Shown one piece after another: positions 19,114 through 28,143 of a DNA stretch of 64,000 nt. The position numbers and the translations under genes are program-made. Numbering within the stretch: the stretch's first letter is position 1; every line of letters begins with the position of its first letter. The notes beneath the pieces were generated by a model. The model saw only the letters and a list, made by a program, of their open reading frames with translations. It searched no databases and was not told where the DNA came from. The DNA is from Chitinimonas arctica (GTDB lineage: Bacteria > Pseudomonadota > Gammaproteobacteria > Burkholderiales > Chitinimonadaceae), in the NCBI RefSeq assembly GCF_007431345.1, contig NZ_CP041730.1, positions 5,228,480 to 5,292,479 on the forward strand, written 5' to 3'.

Positions 19114-19545
19114 TTAAGCAAGCAAGGACCGCCCAAAAACCAGAACGGCCCAGCCCACGGCGCTCCAGGCCGCAATCCCGGCCGTCAGCCATGCCAGCAA
19201 AGGGCGCCATGGCAGACGGAAGGCCACGCCGATCAGTACCGCCAAAGGCCCACCCGCCAGCAGCACGCCCAATAAACCCAGGCCTGGCGCACCGTAGCGT
19301 TGCGCCAGCTTATAAGCCAGGCCGGTCTGCTTGCTCGGCATCCACCGCATCAGCGGCTGTGCCAGCAGGAGCGCCGCGATACAGCCCAGCCATGCCCCTA
19401 CGCCGCTTGCCAATGCCACCGAGGCGGCCGGCAAACCCAGCGCCGCACCCAATCCCAAGCCAGCCCAAAGTTCCAATGCGCCACTTGCCGCCACGCTTAT
19501 CAAGCTTGCCACACTCATCAACCGCACTCCAAAGGAATCAAACAT
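19114..19545 (-). CDS. Small multi-spanning membrane protein
   Basis: The protein of about 143 residues (start MFDSFGVRLMSVASL at 19545; an alternative ATG is at 19518) consists mainly of hydrophobic helices. About four are visible: VASLISVAASGALELWAGLG, the segment with VGAWLGCIAALLLAQ, GLGLLGVLLAGGPLAVLIGV and LLAWLTAGIAAWSAVGWAVL. I do not recognise the family. It is divergent from the TetR gene with a 61-bp shared control region, so the regulator may control it. Confidence 0.68.
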   Translation of the reverse strand: MFDSFGVRLMSVASLISVAASGALELWAGLGLGAALGLPAASVALASGVGAWLGCIAALLLAQPLMRWMPSKQTGLAYKLAQRYGAPGLGLLGVLLAGGPLAVLIGVAFRLPWRPLLAWLTAGIAAWSAVGWAVLVFGRSLLA

Positions 19546-19546
19546 G

Positions 19547-19584
19547 TTGCGATCATAATGTACTATTTGTATACTAGCCAGTAT
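19547..19584 (+). promoter_or_regulatory. Promoter and probable operator of the TetR-efflux operon
   Basis: TTGCGA (19547-19552) and TATACT (19570-19575) are 17 bp apart, facing the tetR-like gene. The perfect dyad ATACT-AGCC-AGTAT (19571-19584) overlaps the -10 box and is a good candidate for the regulator's own binding site. The same region contains the start of the divergent membrane-protein gene. Confidence 0.5.
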
Positions 19585-19606
19585 TCTTTTAACACTCCAA
19601 GCAGAG

Positions 19607-20371
19607 ATGAAACGCGAAACCATCCTGTCTGCTTTGCGGCGCCTGGCGCACAAACTTCCGCACGACAAAATCGGCTATAGCGATATCGCAGCAGAAGCGG
19701 GCGTGTCGTGGCAAACCGTGCGGCGCCATATCGGCGATAAAGAGAACATCGGCCCCTTGCTGCGCGAGATGGGCGACGCGCCCGAAGCGGACACCGGAAC
19801 CCGCATCCTCTTGGCGGCGGCCGAGCTGTTCGGCCGCAAGGGCTACCACCACGCCACGCTGGATGAGGTGGCGGCGGCGGCGGGCGTGTCGAAATCGGCG
19901 ATCTATTGGCGTTTTTCCAGCAAGAACGAATTGCTGCTGGAGTTACTGAGCAGCCAGAACCGTCACCTGCAAGCCGACGCGGCACGACTGGCCGAGCTGG
20001 CCCGCGAACCGCGGCAAGGACTACGCAAACTGATGGCGGAAACCCTCGACAAGGAATTCGCCGATCCGGATCTGATCCGCCTGCTGATGGAATTCGTCGG
20101 CCTGAGCCGGGACGAGGACGTTCAACTGCGCTTGCGCCAGTTGATCGCTTCGTCGCACGGCCATACCGCCACGCTGTTCACGCAGTTGGCGGAGCAAGGG
20201 GTGATCAGCAGGCGCCATCCTCCCGAGGTGTACGCCATCTGGTTCGAAGCGCTGCTCGACGGCCTGCTGCTGGCGGCACTCGTCGGTCCCGGGGCCGAAC
20301 ATATCGAGGCTCGCTTCGACGCCTTCGCAGACATCTTGTGGCGCGGCTTAACGCCCGCCCTTCAGGAATAA
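19607..20371 (+). CDS. TetR/AcrR-family regulator with two helix-turn-helix segments
   Basis: The 254-residue protein probably represses the downstream efflux genes. It has two TetR-like DNA-binding segments: residues 4-50 (ILSALRRLAHKLPHDKIGYS, DIAAEAGVSWQTVRRHIGDKE) and residues 65-112 (ILLAAAELFGRKGYHHATLD, EVAAAAGVSKSAIYWRFSSK). The second is the canonical one; the first is degenerate but recognisable. The C-terminal 130 residues form the helical ligand domain. The efflux adaptor gene starts 5 bp after its stop codon, so the three genes form an operon. Confidence 0.88.
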   Translation: MKRETILSALRRLAHKLPHDKIGYSDIAAEAGVSWQTVRRHIGDKENIGPLLREMGDAPEADTGTRILLAAAELFGRKGYHHATLDEVAAAAGVSKSAIYWRFSSKNELLLELLSSQNRHLQADAARLAELAREPRQGLRKLMAETLDKEFADPDLIRLLMEFVGLSRDEDVQLRLRQLIASSHGHTATLFTQLAEQGVISRRHPPEVYAIWFEALLDGLLLAALVGPGAEHIEARFDAFADILWRGLTPALQE

Positions 20372-20375
20372 AAAC

Positions 20376-21440
20376 ATGAAACGAACTCTCTCCCTTGGGC
20401 TCAGCGCCCTGCTGGTCGCTTGCGGCCAACCGCCGGCCACGGCCAAGCCCACCCCGCGCGTGCTGGTGGAAACCCTCGGCGACACCGCCACGCACAGCAC
20501 CTTTATCTATAGCGGCGAAGTTCGCGCGCGGCATGAAACCCCGTTGGCCTTCCAGGTATCCGGCCGCGTCCGCGAACGCCTGGTGGAGCGCGGCCAGCAC
20601 GTCAGTGCCGGGCAGGCCTTGCTGCGGGTGGACCCGCGCGACCTGGATCAGGCGATGGCGCAAAGCGCTGCCGGTCAAATCGCCGCGCGGGCCGATTTCA
20701 AATTGGCCGAACGCAATCTCGCCCAATTCCAGCCCTTGTTCAAACAAGGTTTTGTCAGCCAGGCCGAGCTGGATCGGCACCACGCCAATTTCGAAGACGC
20801 CAAGGCCCGGCTGCAACAGGCCGATGCCGCCTTGGCCGTGGGCCGCAACCAGCGGGAATACGCCACGCTGCTGGCGCCCCACGATGGCGTCATCGCCGAG
20901 GTCAATGCCGAGCCGGGCCAGGTCGTATCGGCCGGCGCACCGGCCGTCGTACTGGTCCGCGAAGGCGAGCGGGAAGTGGAAATCAGCGTGCCCGAGCAGC
21001 GTGTCGAAGCCTTCAAGCAAGCCAGGCACTACCAGATCGGGATCTGGGCCCTGCCCGGCATCAAGCTGACCGGCAAATTGCGCGAGATCAGCCCCTCGGC
21101 CGATCGCCAGACCCGCACCTATGCCGCCCGCCTCGGACTGGTCGATGCGCCGGCCGCCGTGCAGCTGGGCATGACCGCCAGCGTCACCAGCGCGGAAGGC
21201 ACCGCCCGCGCGCTTACCGTACCGCTGACAGCCATCTACCAGAAGGAAAGCCAACCCAACGTCTGGGTCGTCCGTGCCGCGAAAGCCGTCCTGGTGCCCG
21301 TCACGCTGGGCGCGCCGCAGGGAGAACGCGTAGTGGTCCGTACCGGTCTGCAGGCCGGCGATCAAGTGGTGGTGGCAGGTACGCATAAACTGGTTGCGGG
21401 CATGGCGGTAGAAGGCATTAGCGGATCGGCGGCGCAATGA
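20376..21440 (+). CDS. RND efflux periplasmic adaptor (membrane fusion protein)
   Basis: This 354-residue lipoprotein (LSALLVACG lipobox) links an inner-membrane RND pump to an outer-membrane channel. The order is the beta-barrel strand FIYSGEVRARHETPLAFQVSG, lipoyl half, a hairpin of two helices (residues 85-150), lipoyl half EYATLLAPHDGVIAEVNAEP, beta-barrel and membrane-proximal domain. The RND gene overlaps its stop by 4 bp (ATGA). Confidence 0.92.
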   Translation: MKRTLSLGLSALLVACGQPPATAKPTPRVLVETLGDTATHSTFIYSGEVRARHETPLAFQVSGRVRERLVERGQHVSAGQALLRVDPRDLDQAMAQSAAGQIAARADFKLAERNLAQFQPLFKQGFVSQAELDRHHANFEDAKARLQQADAALAVGRNQREYATLLAPHDGVIAEVNAEPGQVVSAGAPAVVLVREGEREVEISVPEQRVEAFKQARHYQIGIWALPGIKLTGKLREISPSADRQTRTYAARLGLVDAPAAVQLGMTASVTSAEGTARALTVPLTAIYQKESQPNVWVVRAAKAVLVPVTLGAPQGERVVVRTGLQAGDQVVVAGTHKLVAGMAVEGISGSAAQ

Positions 21441-23266
21441 ACAATCGATTCAACCTCACCGAATGGGTGCTGGCCCACCGCCAGCTTGCCTGGTTCTTCA
21501 TGATCCTCACCCTGGTCGCCGGCCTGCTGGCCTACCAGAAGCTGGGGCGCGCCGAAGATCCCGATTACACCATCCGCGACATGGTCGTCACCGCCTATTG
21601 GCCGGGCGCCACCGCGCGCGAGATGGAGGACCAGATCGCCGACAAGCTGGAAAAGAAACTGCAGGAAACCCCGGGCCTGGAAATGATTCGCAGCTATTCC
21701 AAGCCGGGACAAAGCGTGGTGTTCATCACGCTGCGCGACGAGATCGCGGGCGACAAGGTGCGCGCCACCTGGGTGAACGTCCGCAATGCCGTCAGCGATA
21801 TGCGTCACACGCTGCCCGACGGCGTGTACGGACCGTTCTTCAACGACCGCTTCGACGACACCTTCGGCTCCGTCTATGCCTTGACCGGTGAGGGTCTGGA
21901 CTACGCCACCCTGCAGCGCTACGTCGATATCGCCCGGCAGCGCTTGCTGGGCGTGCGCAATGTCGCCAAGGTCGAAGTGGTGGGCCCGCAACCCGAGCGC
22001 ATCTATATCGAAGGCGATAGCGCCAAGTTCGCGCAACTGCAACTCGACCCGCAAGTCGTCGTACAAGCCCTCAAGAACCAGACCACCATCAAGGATGCCG
22101 GCATGGTCGAGGGTCGTGGCGACAATGTCCATATCCGCATTTCCGGCACCTTCGAAACCTTGGAGCAGATACGCAATATGGGCATACAGGCGGGCGAGCG
22201 CAGCTTCCGCCTGGGCGATATCGCCCGCATCAGCCGCGGTTATGCCGAACCGGCCGAGCCGCGCATGTTCTTCAATGGCAAGCCCGCCATCGGCCTGGCG
22301 GTCAGCATGGAAAAGGGCGGTAATGTGCTCAAGCTGGGCAAGGCGCTGGACGTCGAGATTGCCGCCATTCGCGCCAATCTGCCGCTGGGCGTGGAACTGC
22401 ACCAGGTATCCAACCAGCCCAAGGTGGTCAGCGCTGCTATCGGCGAGTTCATGAAGACCCTGATCGAAGCCGTCGCCATCGTGCTGGCCGTCAGCTTTAT
22501 CAGCCTGGGCCGGCGCCCGGGCATCGTGGTCGCGCTCTCCATTCCCCTGGTGCTGTGCGCGGTGTTCGTCGCAATGGACGCATTGCGGATCGACCTGCAC
22601 AAAATCTCGCTCGGTGCGCTGATCATTGCCCTGGGCCTGCTGGTGGACGATGCCATCATCGCGGTCGAAATGATGGAATTGAAGCTGGAACAAGGCTGGG
22701 ACAAGGTCAAGGCGGCCGCCCATGCCTATACCGCCACTGCTTTCCCCATGCTGACCGGCACCCTGATCACCGCCGCCGGCTTTCTGCCGGTAGGGATCGC
22801 CGCCGGCGGCGCCTCGGAATACACCGGCTCCATCTTCTGGGTGGTGATGATCGCCCTGCTGGTCAGCTGGGTGGTAGCGGTCACCGCCACGCCCCTGCTG
22901 GGCACCTATCTACTGAAAGCGCACGCCGGTGGGCACGGCCAATCCGACAGCGAGCACGAAACGGTTAAACAGTCGCGCTTCAATACCGCCTTCCAGGCCT
23001 TGCTGCAGATATGCCTGCGCTATAAATGGCTGACCTTGGCGATCACGCTGGCTGCCTTTATCGGCGCGCTCTCGCTCGATCCGTGGGTGAAAAAGGAATT
23101 CTTTCCCGCCTCGACCCGGCCGGAACTGATCGTCGATATCAATCTGCCCGAAGGCAGTTCGCTCAAGCAATCCCAAGTCGTCGCCGACCAGTTCGCCGTC
23201 GCGCTGAAGGGCGATCCCAATATCGTCAACTATGTCAGCTATGTGGGCGCCGGCTCGCCGTCGTAA
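21437..23266 (+). pseudogene. RND efflux permease, 5' part only, cut by prophage integration
   Basis: The ORF encodes 609 residues of an AcrB-type proton/drug antiporter. TM1 is at residues 15-32, the first periplasmic porter domains follow, TM2-TM6 start near residue 340 (including LIIALGLLVDDAIIAVEMMELK), and the second periplasmic loop begins after WLTLAITLAAFIGALSL. Normal members have about 1000 residues and continue GSPRF after VNYVSYVGAGSP; here the host reading frame ends at GSPS with a TAA at 23264-23266. The recombinase gene starts 47 bp later. The rest of the gene should lie beyond the right prophage end. The pump is almost certainly inactive in the lysogen. Confidence 0.88.
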
Positions 23267-23312
23267 ATTCCATATATACTCCGCTCTTCTTCGACCCACA
23301 TAGCCTCTGAAA
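23255..23312. other. Left prophage junction (attL) in the RND permease gene
   Basis: Similarity to RND permeases stops at about 23260, after the codons for Gly-Ser-Pro, and phage DNA follows up to the recombinase start at 23313. Serine recombinases leave no long direct repeat, so the exact crossover dinucleotide cannot be seen with only one end in the window. Confidence 0.65.
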
Positions 23313-24974
23313 TTGGAAAAGCCTAAAGTATACAGTTACTTGCGATTCTCTGATTCGCGCCAAGCTTCCGGAAATAGTGCGGATCGCCAAATCCTCTACG
23401 CAACGAAGTGGGCAACTGAGCGTAATCTTTTGCTTGATGAGTCGTTGTCTCTTAGGGATGAGGGGCTGTCTGCCTTCCATCAAAAGCATGTCAGTCAAGG
23501 CGCGTTTGGTACTTTTTTGGCAGCGGTAGATGAGGGACGCATTGCACGTGGCTCCTGCTTGGTTGTCGAGGGGTTAGACCGACTTAGTCGCGCCGAGCCA
23601 CTTCTAGCACAAGCGCAGCTCACTCAGATTATCAATGCGGGGATAACCGTCGTAACGGCAAGCGACGGTAAAGAATACAACCGTGAACGGCTGATAGAAC
23701 AGCCGATGGACCTCGTCTATAGCCTTTTGGTGATGATTCGCGCGCACGAAGAGTCGGCCACCAAGAGCAAACGTGTAAAGGCGGCAATCCATAAGCAATG
23801 CGAGCTTTGGGAAGCCGGGCTGTGGCGAGGCCGGATACGAAATGGAGGCGATCCAGGATGGTTAAAATGGACGGGAAAAGAATGGGCTCTTGTCTCTGAT
23901 CGAGCGGAAGCAGTGCGCTTTGCTTATTTAACTTTCTTGCAAGGCCATGGGGCACTTTACATCGTACGGGCGCTTTCAGAGCAGAAGCTTTCCATCTCGG
24001 GTAGGGCGAATGTATCTACGAGTCACCTCTATAGGGTTCTGCGCATGCGTGCCCTTGTAGGTGACAAGATACTGCGTGTGGATGGGAAGGAATACCGGCT
24101 TAAGGGATACTACCCTGCGGTCCTTTCTGAACTCGAATTCGAGGAGCTTCAGCAAGTTATTTCTCGAAGAGCACGGCAGGTGGGTAAGGGAGAAATCCCA
24201 AGCGTCATTACAGGGGTTGGAATGACTTATTGCGGATACTGTGGAGCGTCAGTAGCCAGTCAAAATATTACGTCGCGCAAGAAGACCCCTGAGTCCCTTG
24301 TGAGGGATTGCTATCGGCGTCTTATTTGCACGGGAATATCAGAAGGTCAGGGCTGTAGCGGTGGAACCGTAAGTGTTGCACCCATTGAAAAAGCACTAAT
24401 GAATTACTGTTCCGACCAAATCAATCTAAATTCGTTGCTCTCAGGAAATCAGGCCGTCGAGGCTTCAAATTTGCGCCTTATGCAAAGCCGCCAGAAAGTA
24501 GAGGCTCTATTAAATCAAATTGAGCGAATCACGACAGCGATTGTCGAGGCTGAGGGGGAAGGCATCCCATCGTCGTTCCTACGTAAGGCGAGGGAGTTGG
24601 AGGCCGAATTAGAAAAGGAAAAGAAACAAGAGCAGCTCGCGGAAAATGAAGTTTCTGCCCTGAGTAACCAAGCGATTCCGGCATATGCGGACGCATGGGC
24701 GGAGTTAGCCGACGGGGTTCTGGGGCAAGACTATGATGCCCGGATGAAGGCTCGCCGACTTGTTATCGAGACATTCGAGCGCATCGTCATTTATGCGAGT
24801 GGCTTGCAACTGGAGGTTGGGCACCAGCGGCCAGTAGACGTGCTGTTGGTCGTCAAAGGCGGGCGCACTCGGCTTTTGCGAATTGATCGCCGCACAGGCG
24901 CTTGGAAGGCCACCATTGACGTCTTCCCCAATGCCCTCACCGTGCGCATGCCATTGGTGCATGAAATCGCATGA
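23313..24974 (+). CDS. Large serine recombinase (prophage integrase)
   Basis: The 553-residue enzyme carries out site-specific integration and excision. The resolvase-type catalytic domain fills residues 1-150: the Tyr-Leu-Arg-Phe-Ser start (VYSYLRFSDSRQASGNSADR) places the nucleophile Ser, and LVVEGLDRLSRAEPLLA follows near 90. The recombinase domain comes next, then a zinc ribbon with MTYCGYCGASVASQ and LICTGISEGQGCSGG (near 305-345), and a coiled coil between 380 and 450. The start is TTG at 23313. It lies 50 bp inside the left junction, as expected for an integrase. P2-like phages normally use a tyrosine integrase, so this is unusual. Confidence 0.9.
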   Translation: MEKPKVYSYLRFSDSRQASGNSADRQILYATKWATERNLLLDESLSLRDEGLSAFHQKHVSQGAFGTFLAAVDEGRIARGSCLVVEGLDRLSRAEPLLAQAQLTQIINAGITVVTASDGKEYNRERLIEQPMDLVYSLLVMIRAHEESATKSKRVKAAIHKQCELWEAGLWRGRIRNGGDPGWLKWTGKEWALVSDRAEAVRFAYLTFLQGHGALYIVRALSEQKLSISGRANVSTSHLYRVLRMRALVGDKILRVDGKEYRLKGYYPAVLSELEFEELQQVISRRARQVGKGEIPSVITGVGMTYCGYCGASVASQNITSRKKTPESLVRDCYRRLICTGISEGQGCSGGTVSVAPIEKALMNYCSDQINLNSLLSGNQAVEASNLRLMQSRQKVEALLNQIERITTAIVEAEGEGIPSSFLRKARELEAELEKEKKQEQLAENEVSALSNQAIPAYADAWAELADGVLGQDYDARMKARRLVIETFERIVIYASGLQLEVGHQRPVDVLLVVKGGRTRLLRIDRRTGAWKATIDVFPNALTVRMPLVHEIA

Positions 24975-25295
24975 TTGCTGCCTTCGCCGCCCCTGCCGCT
25001 TCCACAGGTAGCGGCAGGCGGGAAGGGGCGCTTGCGAATGCATGAATAGAGCCCAATGAAGCGGGCAGGCGTGGCGGGGATACGAGCGCGCGCAAACGGT
25101 GCCGGGTAGGCATCTTCCACCTGGGAAGCGGGCCGACGGACTCTCTACTACCGCAAAAATTGCTTACAGTCTTGCACCGCTGTACAATCGCGCCCGCGCT
25201 GTCACAAGCGCAAGCGCAATTTATATTCCTTTTCGCTCGCATAGTTCCTTATCCTCTGCCCTGTGAAAATTTAATCGGCTCAATTTAAGGCCCCC
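24975..25295. other. Intergenic region between recombinase and first cargo gene
   Basis: No gene supported. It holds the promoter candidate listed at 25160-25188 and GC-rich flanks on its left side that contrast with the A/T-richer cargo to the right. Confidence 0.4.
25160..25188 (+). promoter_or_regulatory. Sigma-70-like promoter for the cargo operon
   Basis: TTGCTT at 25160-25165 and TACAAT at 25183-25188 are separated by 17 bp, facing the transglutaminase-like gene that starts about 100 bp downstream. Such a promoter would allow expression of the cargo in the lysogen, independent of late phage activation. Confidence 0.55.
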
Positions 25296-26222
25296 ATGAT
25301 TTTAAAGAAATCAACTCGCCAAGTTTTTATAGGTGCGATACTTTCCCTAATCCTAAACTCATACGGATTTGCTGCCGCAGCTCTTCTTTCTCCTGACGTT
25401 GAAAAACTATTTAAGCTACCAGAGCAAAAGATTGATATTGGCATTGCCGCTTTAACTATTGCGAAGGATGTCTATCCCGATATCGACGTGAATGCCTATT
25501 CGCGCAGAATTGATCTATTGGCGGAAAAAGTAAAGCGACTAGCCAATGGGTCAACCGATCCGGAACAGCGTATCCGCGCCTTAAATACCGTGATTCGGAA
25601 TGAAGGCTTTAGCTACGATCATTCATTGAATGCGCGAGGCAACAAGCTGAACTATTTCTTGAACGAAACACTGGATGCCAAGCGCGGAACTTGTTTCACT
25701 CTTCCTTTGCTTTATATCGCCATCGGCCAGCGGTTGGGCTACCCCTTATATCCGGTAGCCGCCCCCGACCATATGTTCCTTCGATATTCAGCTTTCCCCT
25801 TTGCCAAGCAAAACATCGAAGCAACAAGCGGGGGGAAGTATTTTACAGATCAATCGTATATAGGGCGATTTCGTCCCTCGCCACGCGGCATGGAAAGCGG
25901 TAGTTATATGTCCAACATAAATTACCACGAATATTTAGGAAATATCCTTTACGTGAGCGCAGTTGCATTCGATGGTGATAAGGCGCTAAGTCGCGTTGAA
26001 AGAGCCGCCGAATTGAACCCAAAATCTGCTGATCTTCAGGACGCCCTGCGGCTCGGGTACTTCGCGAAGAGCAACCACATTGCCAAGAGCAAGTTACCCA
26101 ACGCTGCGCGCTCAGCTGAGCTATATATGAAAAAATCCCAGCAAGCTGGGAAAAAAGCAATTGAACTAGGTTTTGTCGATCCCGATACCGTCAAGCCGTT
26201 GTCCGGCTTACGTGGAGAATAA
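25296..26222 (+). CDS. Transglutaminase-like (SirB1-type) exported protein
   Basis: The 308-residue protein has an N-terminal signal (VFIGAILSLILNSYGFAAAA) and a Transglut_core2/SirB1-type domain. The core KRGTCFTLPLLYIAIGQRLG with YPVAAPDHMFLRY (residues 125-165) keeps a Cys and a His in the places of the catalytic pair. The C-terminal third is helical and TPR-like (AAELNPKSADLQDALRLGYF). The next gene starts 3 bp after its stop, so both are co-translated. Its job beside an RHS-type toxin is unknown; processing of the partner is one guess. Confidence 0.72.
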   Translation: MILKKSTRQVFIGAILSLILNSYGFAAAALLSPDVEKLFKLPEQKIDIGIAALTIAKDVYPDIDVNAYSRRIDLLAEKVKRLANGSTDPEQRIRALNTVIRNEGFSYDHSLNARGNKLNYFLNETLDAKRGTCFTLPLLYIAIGQRLGYPLYPVAAPDHMFLRYSAFPFAKQNIEATSGGKYFTDQSYIGRFRPSPRGMESGSYMSNINYHEYLGNILYVSAVAFDGDKALSRVERAAELNPKSADLQDALRLGYFAKSNHIAKSKLPNAARSAELYMKKSQQAGKKAIELGFVDPDTVKPLSGLRGE

Positions 26223-26225
26223 GTA

Positions 26226-26966
26226 ATGAGAAAGCTACTACTTGCCGTCGTCCTATTTATGTGCGGCATACAAGCCCATGCACAGTATTTCGATAAAGAG
26301 ACGGGAACGTATTACAACATTCAACGCGATTACGACCCAGCTGAAGGTCGATATCTCCAAAGCGACCCCATCGGGCTAGCTGGCGGTTTGAACCCATATG
26401 CATATGTCGCTGGCAATCCGCTAAGCAATATCGATCCCCTCGGTTTGAGTGTAGAAAGCGCGGACTCATCGGCAGGCTATATGCCTACCTATCTTGTAGG
26501 TACGCACGTGCATAGTGAGTTTACTAAGCAGGTACGAAAGCTTATGACGTCGGATGGTTATCAATCCAATGTTACGCATGGCATAGGTGACTATCGTCCA
26601 GACGCGTTCAGAAGATCAACTGGCAAGGTTTGGGAGCTGAAACCGGCAAGCTGGGCCAGCGGTCCAAAATATGCGGAAGGGGCTAAGCAATTGGCGCAAT
26701 ATTGTCAATCTGGCTGGCAGCCCGGGAATGGGCCGAATTTCCTTGCCAGGCTTTGCCAGGCGCCACAATGTCATCTTTCTTTTGAAAAGGGCGGCTACGA
26801 TTTCGACGTTACGATCCGGCCGGACTCGAATGTTGATTCAGGCCTACTTTTCTATACAGTCAATAGCTTAAAGCGCCGCACCTCTACCTCTACTCAGAAT
26901 GAGCTAGAGACATCTCCGACAAGGGCTCTTCCTCCGATACCTGCGTGGATACTGCTTTTTCCTTAA
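26226..26966 (+). CDS. Miniature secreted RHS-core protein with PD-(D/E)XK-like C-terminal domain
   Basis: The 246-residue protein has three parts. Residues 1-20 are a signal peptide (RKLLLAVVLFMCGIQAHA). Residues 20-75 are the RHS-repeat-associated core alone (QYFDKETGTYYN, then GRYLQSDPIGLAGGLNPYAY), ending in the usual IDPLGL cleavage motif. After it comes a variable toxin-like domain with GDYRPDAFRRSTGKVWELKP, which fits the PD-x(n)-ExK nuclease active site. Ordinary RHS proteins exceed 1000 residues and lack such a signal; this looks like a toxin tip given its own export signal. The gene downstream may be its immunity protein. Confidence 0.72.
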   Translation: MRKLLLAVVLFMCGIQAHAQYFDKETGTYYNIQRDYDPAEGRYLQSDPIGLAGGLNPYAYVAGNPLSNIDPLGLSVESADSSAGYMPTYLVGTHVHSEFTKQVRKLMTSDGYQSNVTHGIGDYRPDAFRRSTGKVWELKPASWASGPKYAEGAKQLAQYCQSGWQPGNGPNFLARLCQAPQCHLSFEKGGYDFDVTIRPDSNVDSGLLFYTVNSLKRRTSTSTQNELETSPTRALPPIPAWILLFP

Positions 26967-27025
26967 GCAGACGATGATTTCTTGGACACAAGTTGCGCAT
27001 ATTTAAAATGTAAAAGGGTTACTCA

Positions 27026-27997
27026 ATGCTGAAGGAACTTAGCTATGAAGCGTCCGCGTATTTGCTTTCAAAGCTGGTGGGGATCGGAGAATCGCGCTAT
27101 CGCATAGGCGACGAACTTGCCGCAAAAGGTGTAACCGCTTTTCGGGCGCACTTACAACTCTTTGAAGGGCTAGCGAAGAACGAACAAGAGTTGACACTTC
27201 ATCGTACCATTGAGATTGAGCGAGCCAAAGAAGAATTCGCGAACCCGTTTCGTACAATTTTCGGCTTAGCCGAGTCGGGCAGCTACCATACTCCTTATAT
27301 ATCAAGCTTGCTCGCGCAGTTGCGAGAAGAGAATGACCCAACAGGGGAATTGCGCAAGACCATCGATCCAGATGGAATGGAAGAATGGCGCTTAGAAATT
27401 GACCCTTGCCGACGGACATATTATCAGCTCGACTATAGCCAGAGAGCCGAACGGCGCCGCGCGTGTATAGATAATTTCATAAAACTAAGAGCAACAGAAA
27501 TCGAGTGCTTATTGCGCCCGCCCCATTCTCGGTCCCGCTATGGTGATGCGGACGCGCGAAAGTGTGCAGACGAAATTATTAGCCACGGCCTGGGACGATT
27601 CGGCTTTGAGCAAAACAAGAAAATCTCTAGCAAGGCTTATACGTTTTTTACTAAACCGCTCGTGGATGATTGGATTGTCTGCATTACAATGATTAGTGAT
27701 GCCTGGGGTTTTGATGGCTACTCATACGAAATAGTGAATGGCGAAAGGCGAATTAGCCCTAAAATGTTTACGTTCGTGATGGATTTGCGACGCAGCAAGC
27801 AGAAAGGACTAAATCATAAGACCCTCTCCACTCTCCGCCTTGATATCGCCAGGATTTCCCCGCTCGGAGAATTTGATAATTCCTTCTATTTGGATATGGA
27901 TGAAATGGCGGCCGGCTTGCTTGGATATACTCAGCTTTACGGCGTGCTGGCCGGCGAGCTTGAAAGCAAGCTAATCGAAGGTCTGAGCGAGCTGTAG
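27026..27997 (+). CDS. Hypothetical protein, possible immunity partner of the mini-RHS protein
   Basis: I do not recognise this 323-residue protein. It has no signal peptide or membrane segment, is rich in charged residues and looks soluble and helical in its first half. It follows the mini-RHS gene by 59 bp on the same strand, the usual place for an immunity gene, and shares its A/T-rich composition. Immunity function is inferred from position only. Confidence 0.55.
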   Translation: MLKELSYEASAYLLSKLVGIGESRYRIGDELAAKGVTAFRAHLQLFEGLAKNEQELTLHRTIEIERAKEEFANPFRTIFGLAESGSYHTPYISSLLAQLREENDPTGELRKTIDPDGMEEWRLEIDPCRRTYYQLDYSQRAERRRACIDNFIKLRATEIECLLRPPHSRSRYGDADARKCADEIISHGLGRFGFEQNKKISSKAYTFFTKPLVDDWIVCITMISDAWGFDGYSYEIVNGERRISPKMFTFVMDLRRSKQKGLNHKTLSTLRLDIARISPLGEFDNSFYLDMDEMAAGLLGYTQLYGVLAGELESKLIEGLSEL

Positions 27998-28051
27998 GCT
28001 GCGCAAGAACGGTCCCTCCTGGTCGGGCTCGCCTGCTTCTTGCCTACAGCC

Positions 28052-28079
28052 AAAAAAACGGCCGTCCCGAAGGGCGGCC
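28052..28079 (-). terminator. Rho-independent terminator of the Q/P operon
   Basis: On the minus strand the stem GGCCGCCC-TTC-GGGACGGCC (one bulged base) is followed by GTTTTTTT. It lies 65 bp past the stop codon of the portal gene. Confidence 0.75.
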
Positions 28080-28100
28080 AGAGGAGGAGGAAGGTTGCAG

Positions 28101-28120
28101 TATCCCCCATTTGGGGGATA
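28101..28120. repeat. Perfect inverted repeat TATCCCCCA-TT-TGGGGGATA
   Basis: Two exact 9-bp arms flank TT between the portal stop codon and the terminator. It could assist termination or be a protein-binding site; no second copy was noticed in the window. Confidence 0.6.
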
Positions 28121-28143
28121 AATAATCTTTTGCCGATGAACGG

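Noticed and set aside
18864..19175. 103-codon minus-strand ORF between the small membrane protein and glycerate kinase
   Set aside because: It overlaps the C-terminal end of the membrane-protein gene in another frame and shows low-complexity Gly/Arg-rich sequence without a ribosome site.
23255..23312. A tRNA gene or long direct repeat at the prophage junction
   Set aside because: None is visible. Serine recombinases use short cores in protein genes, and the right end is outside the window.
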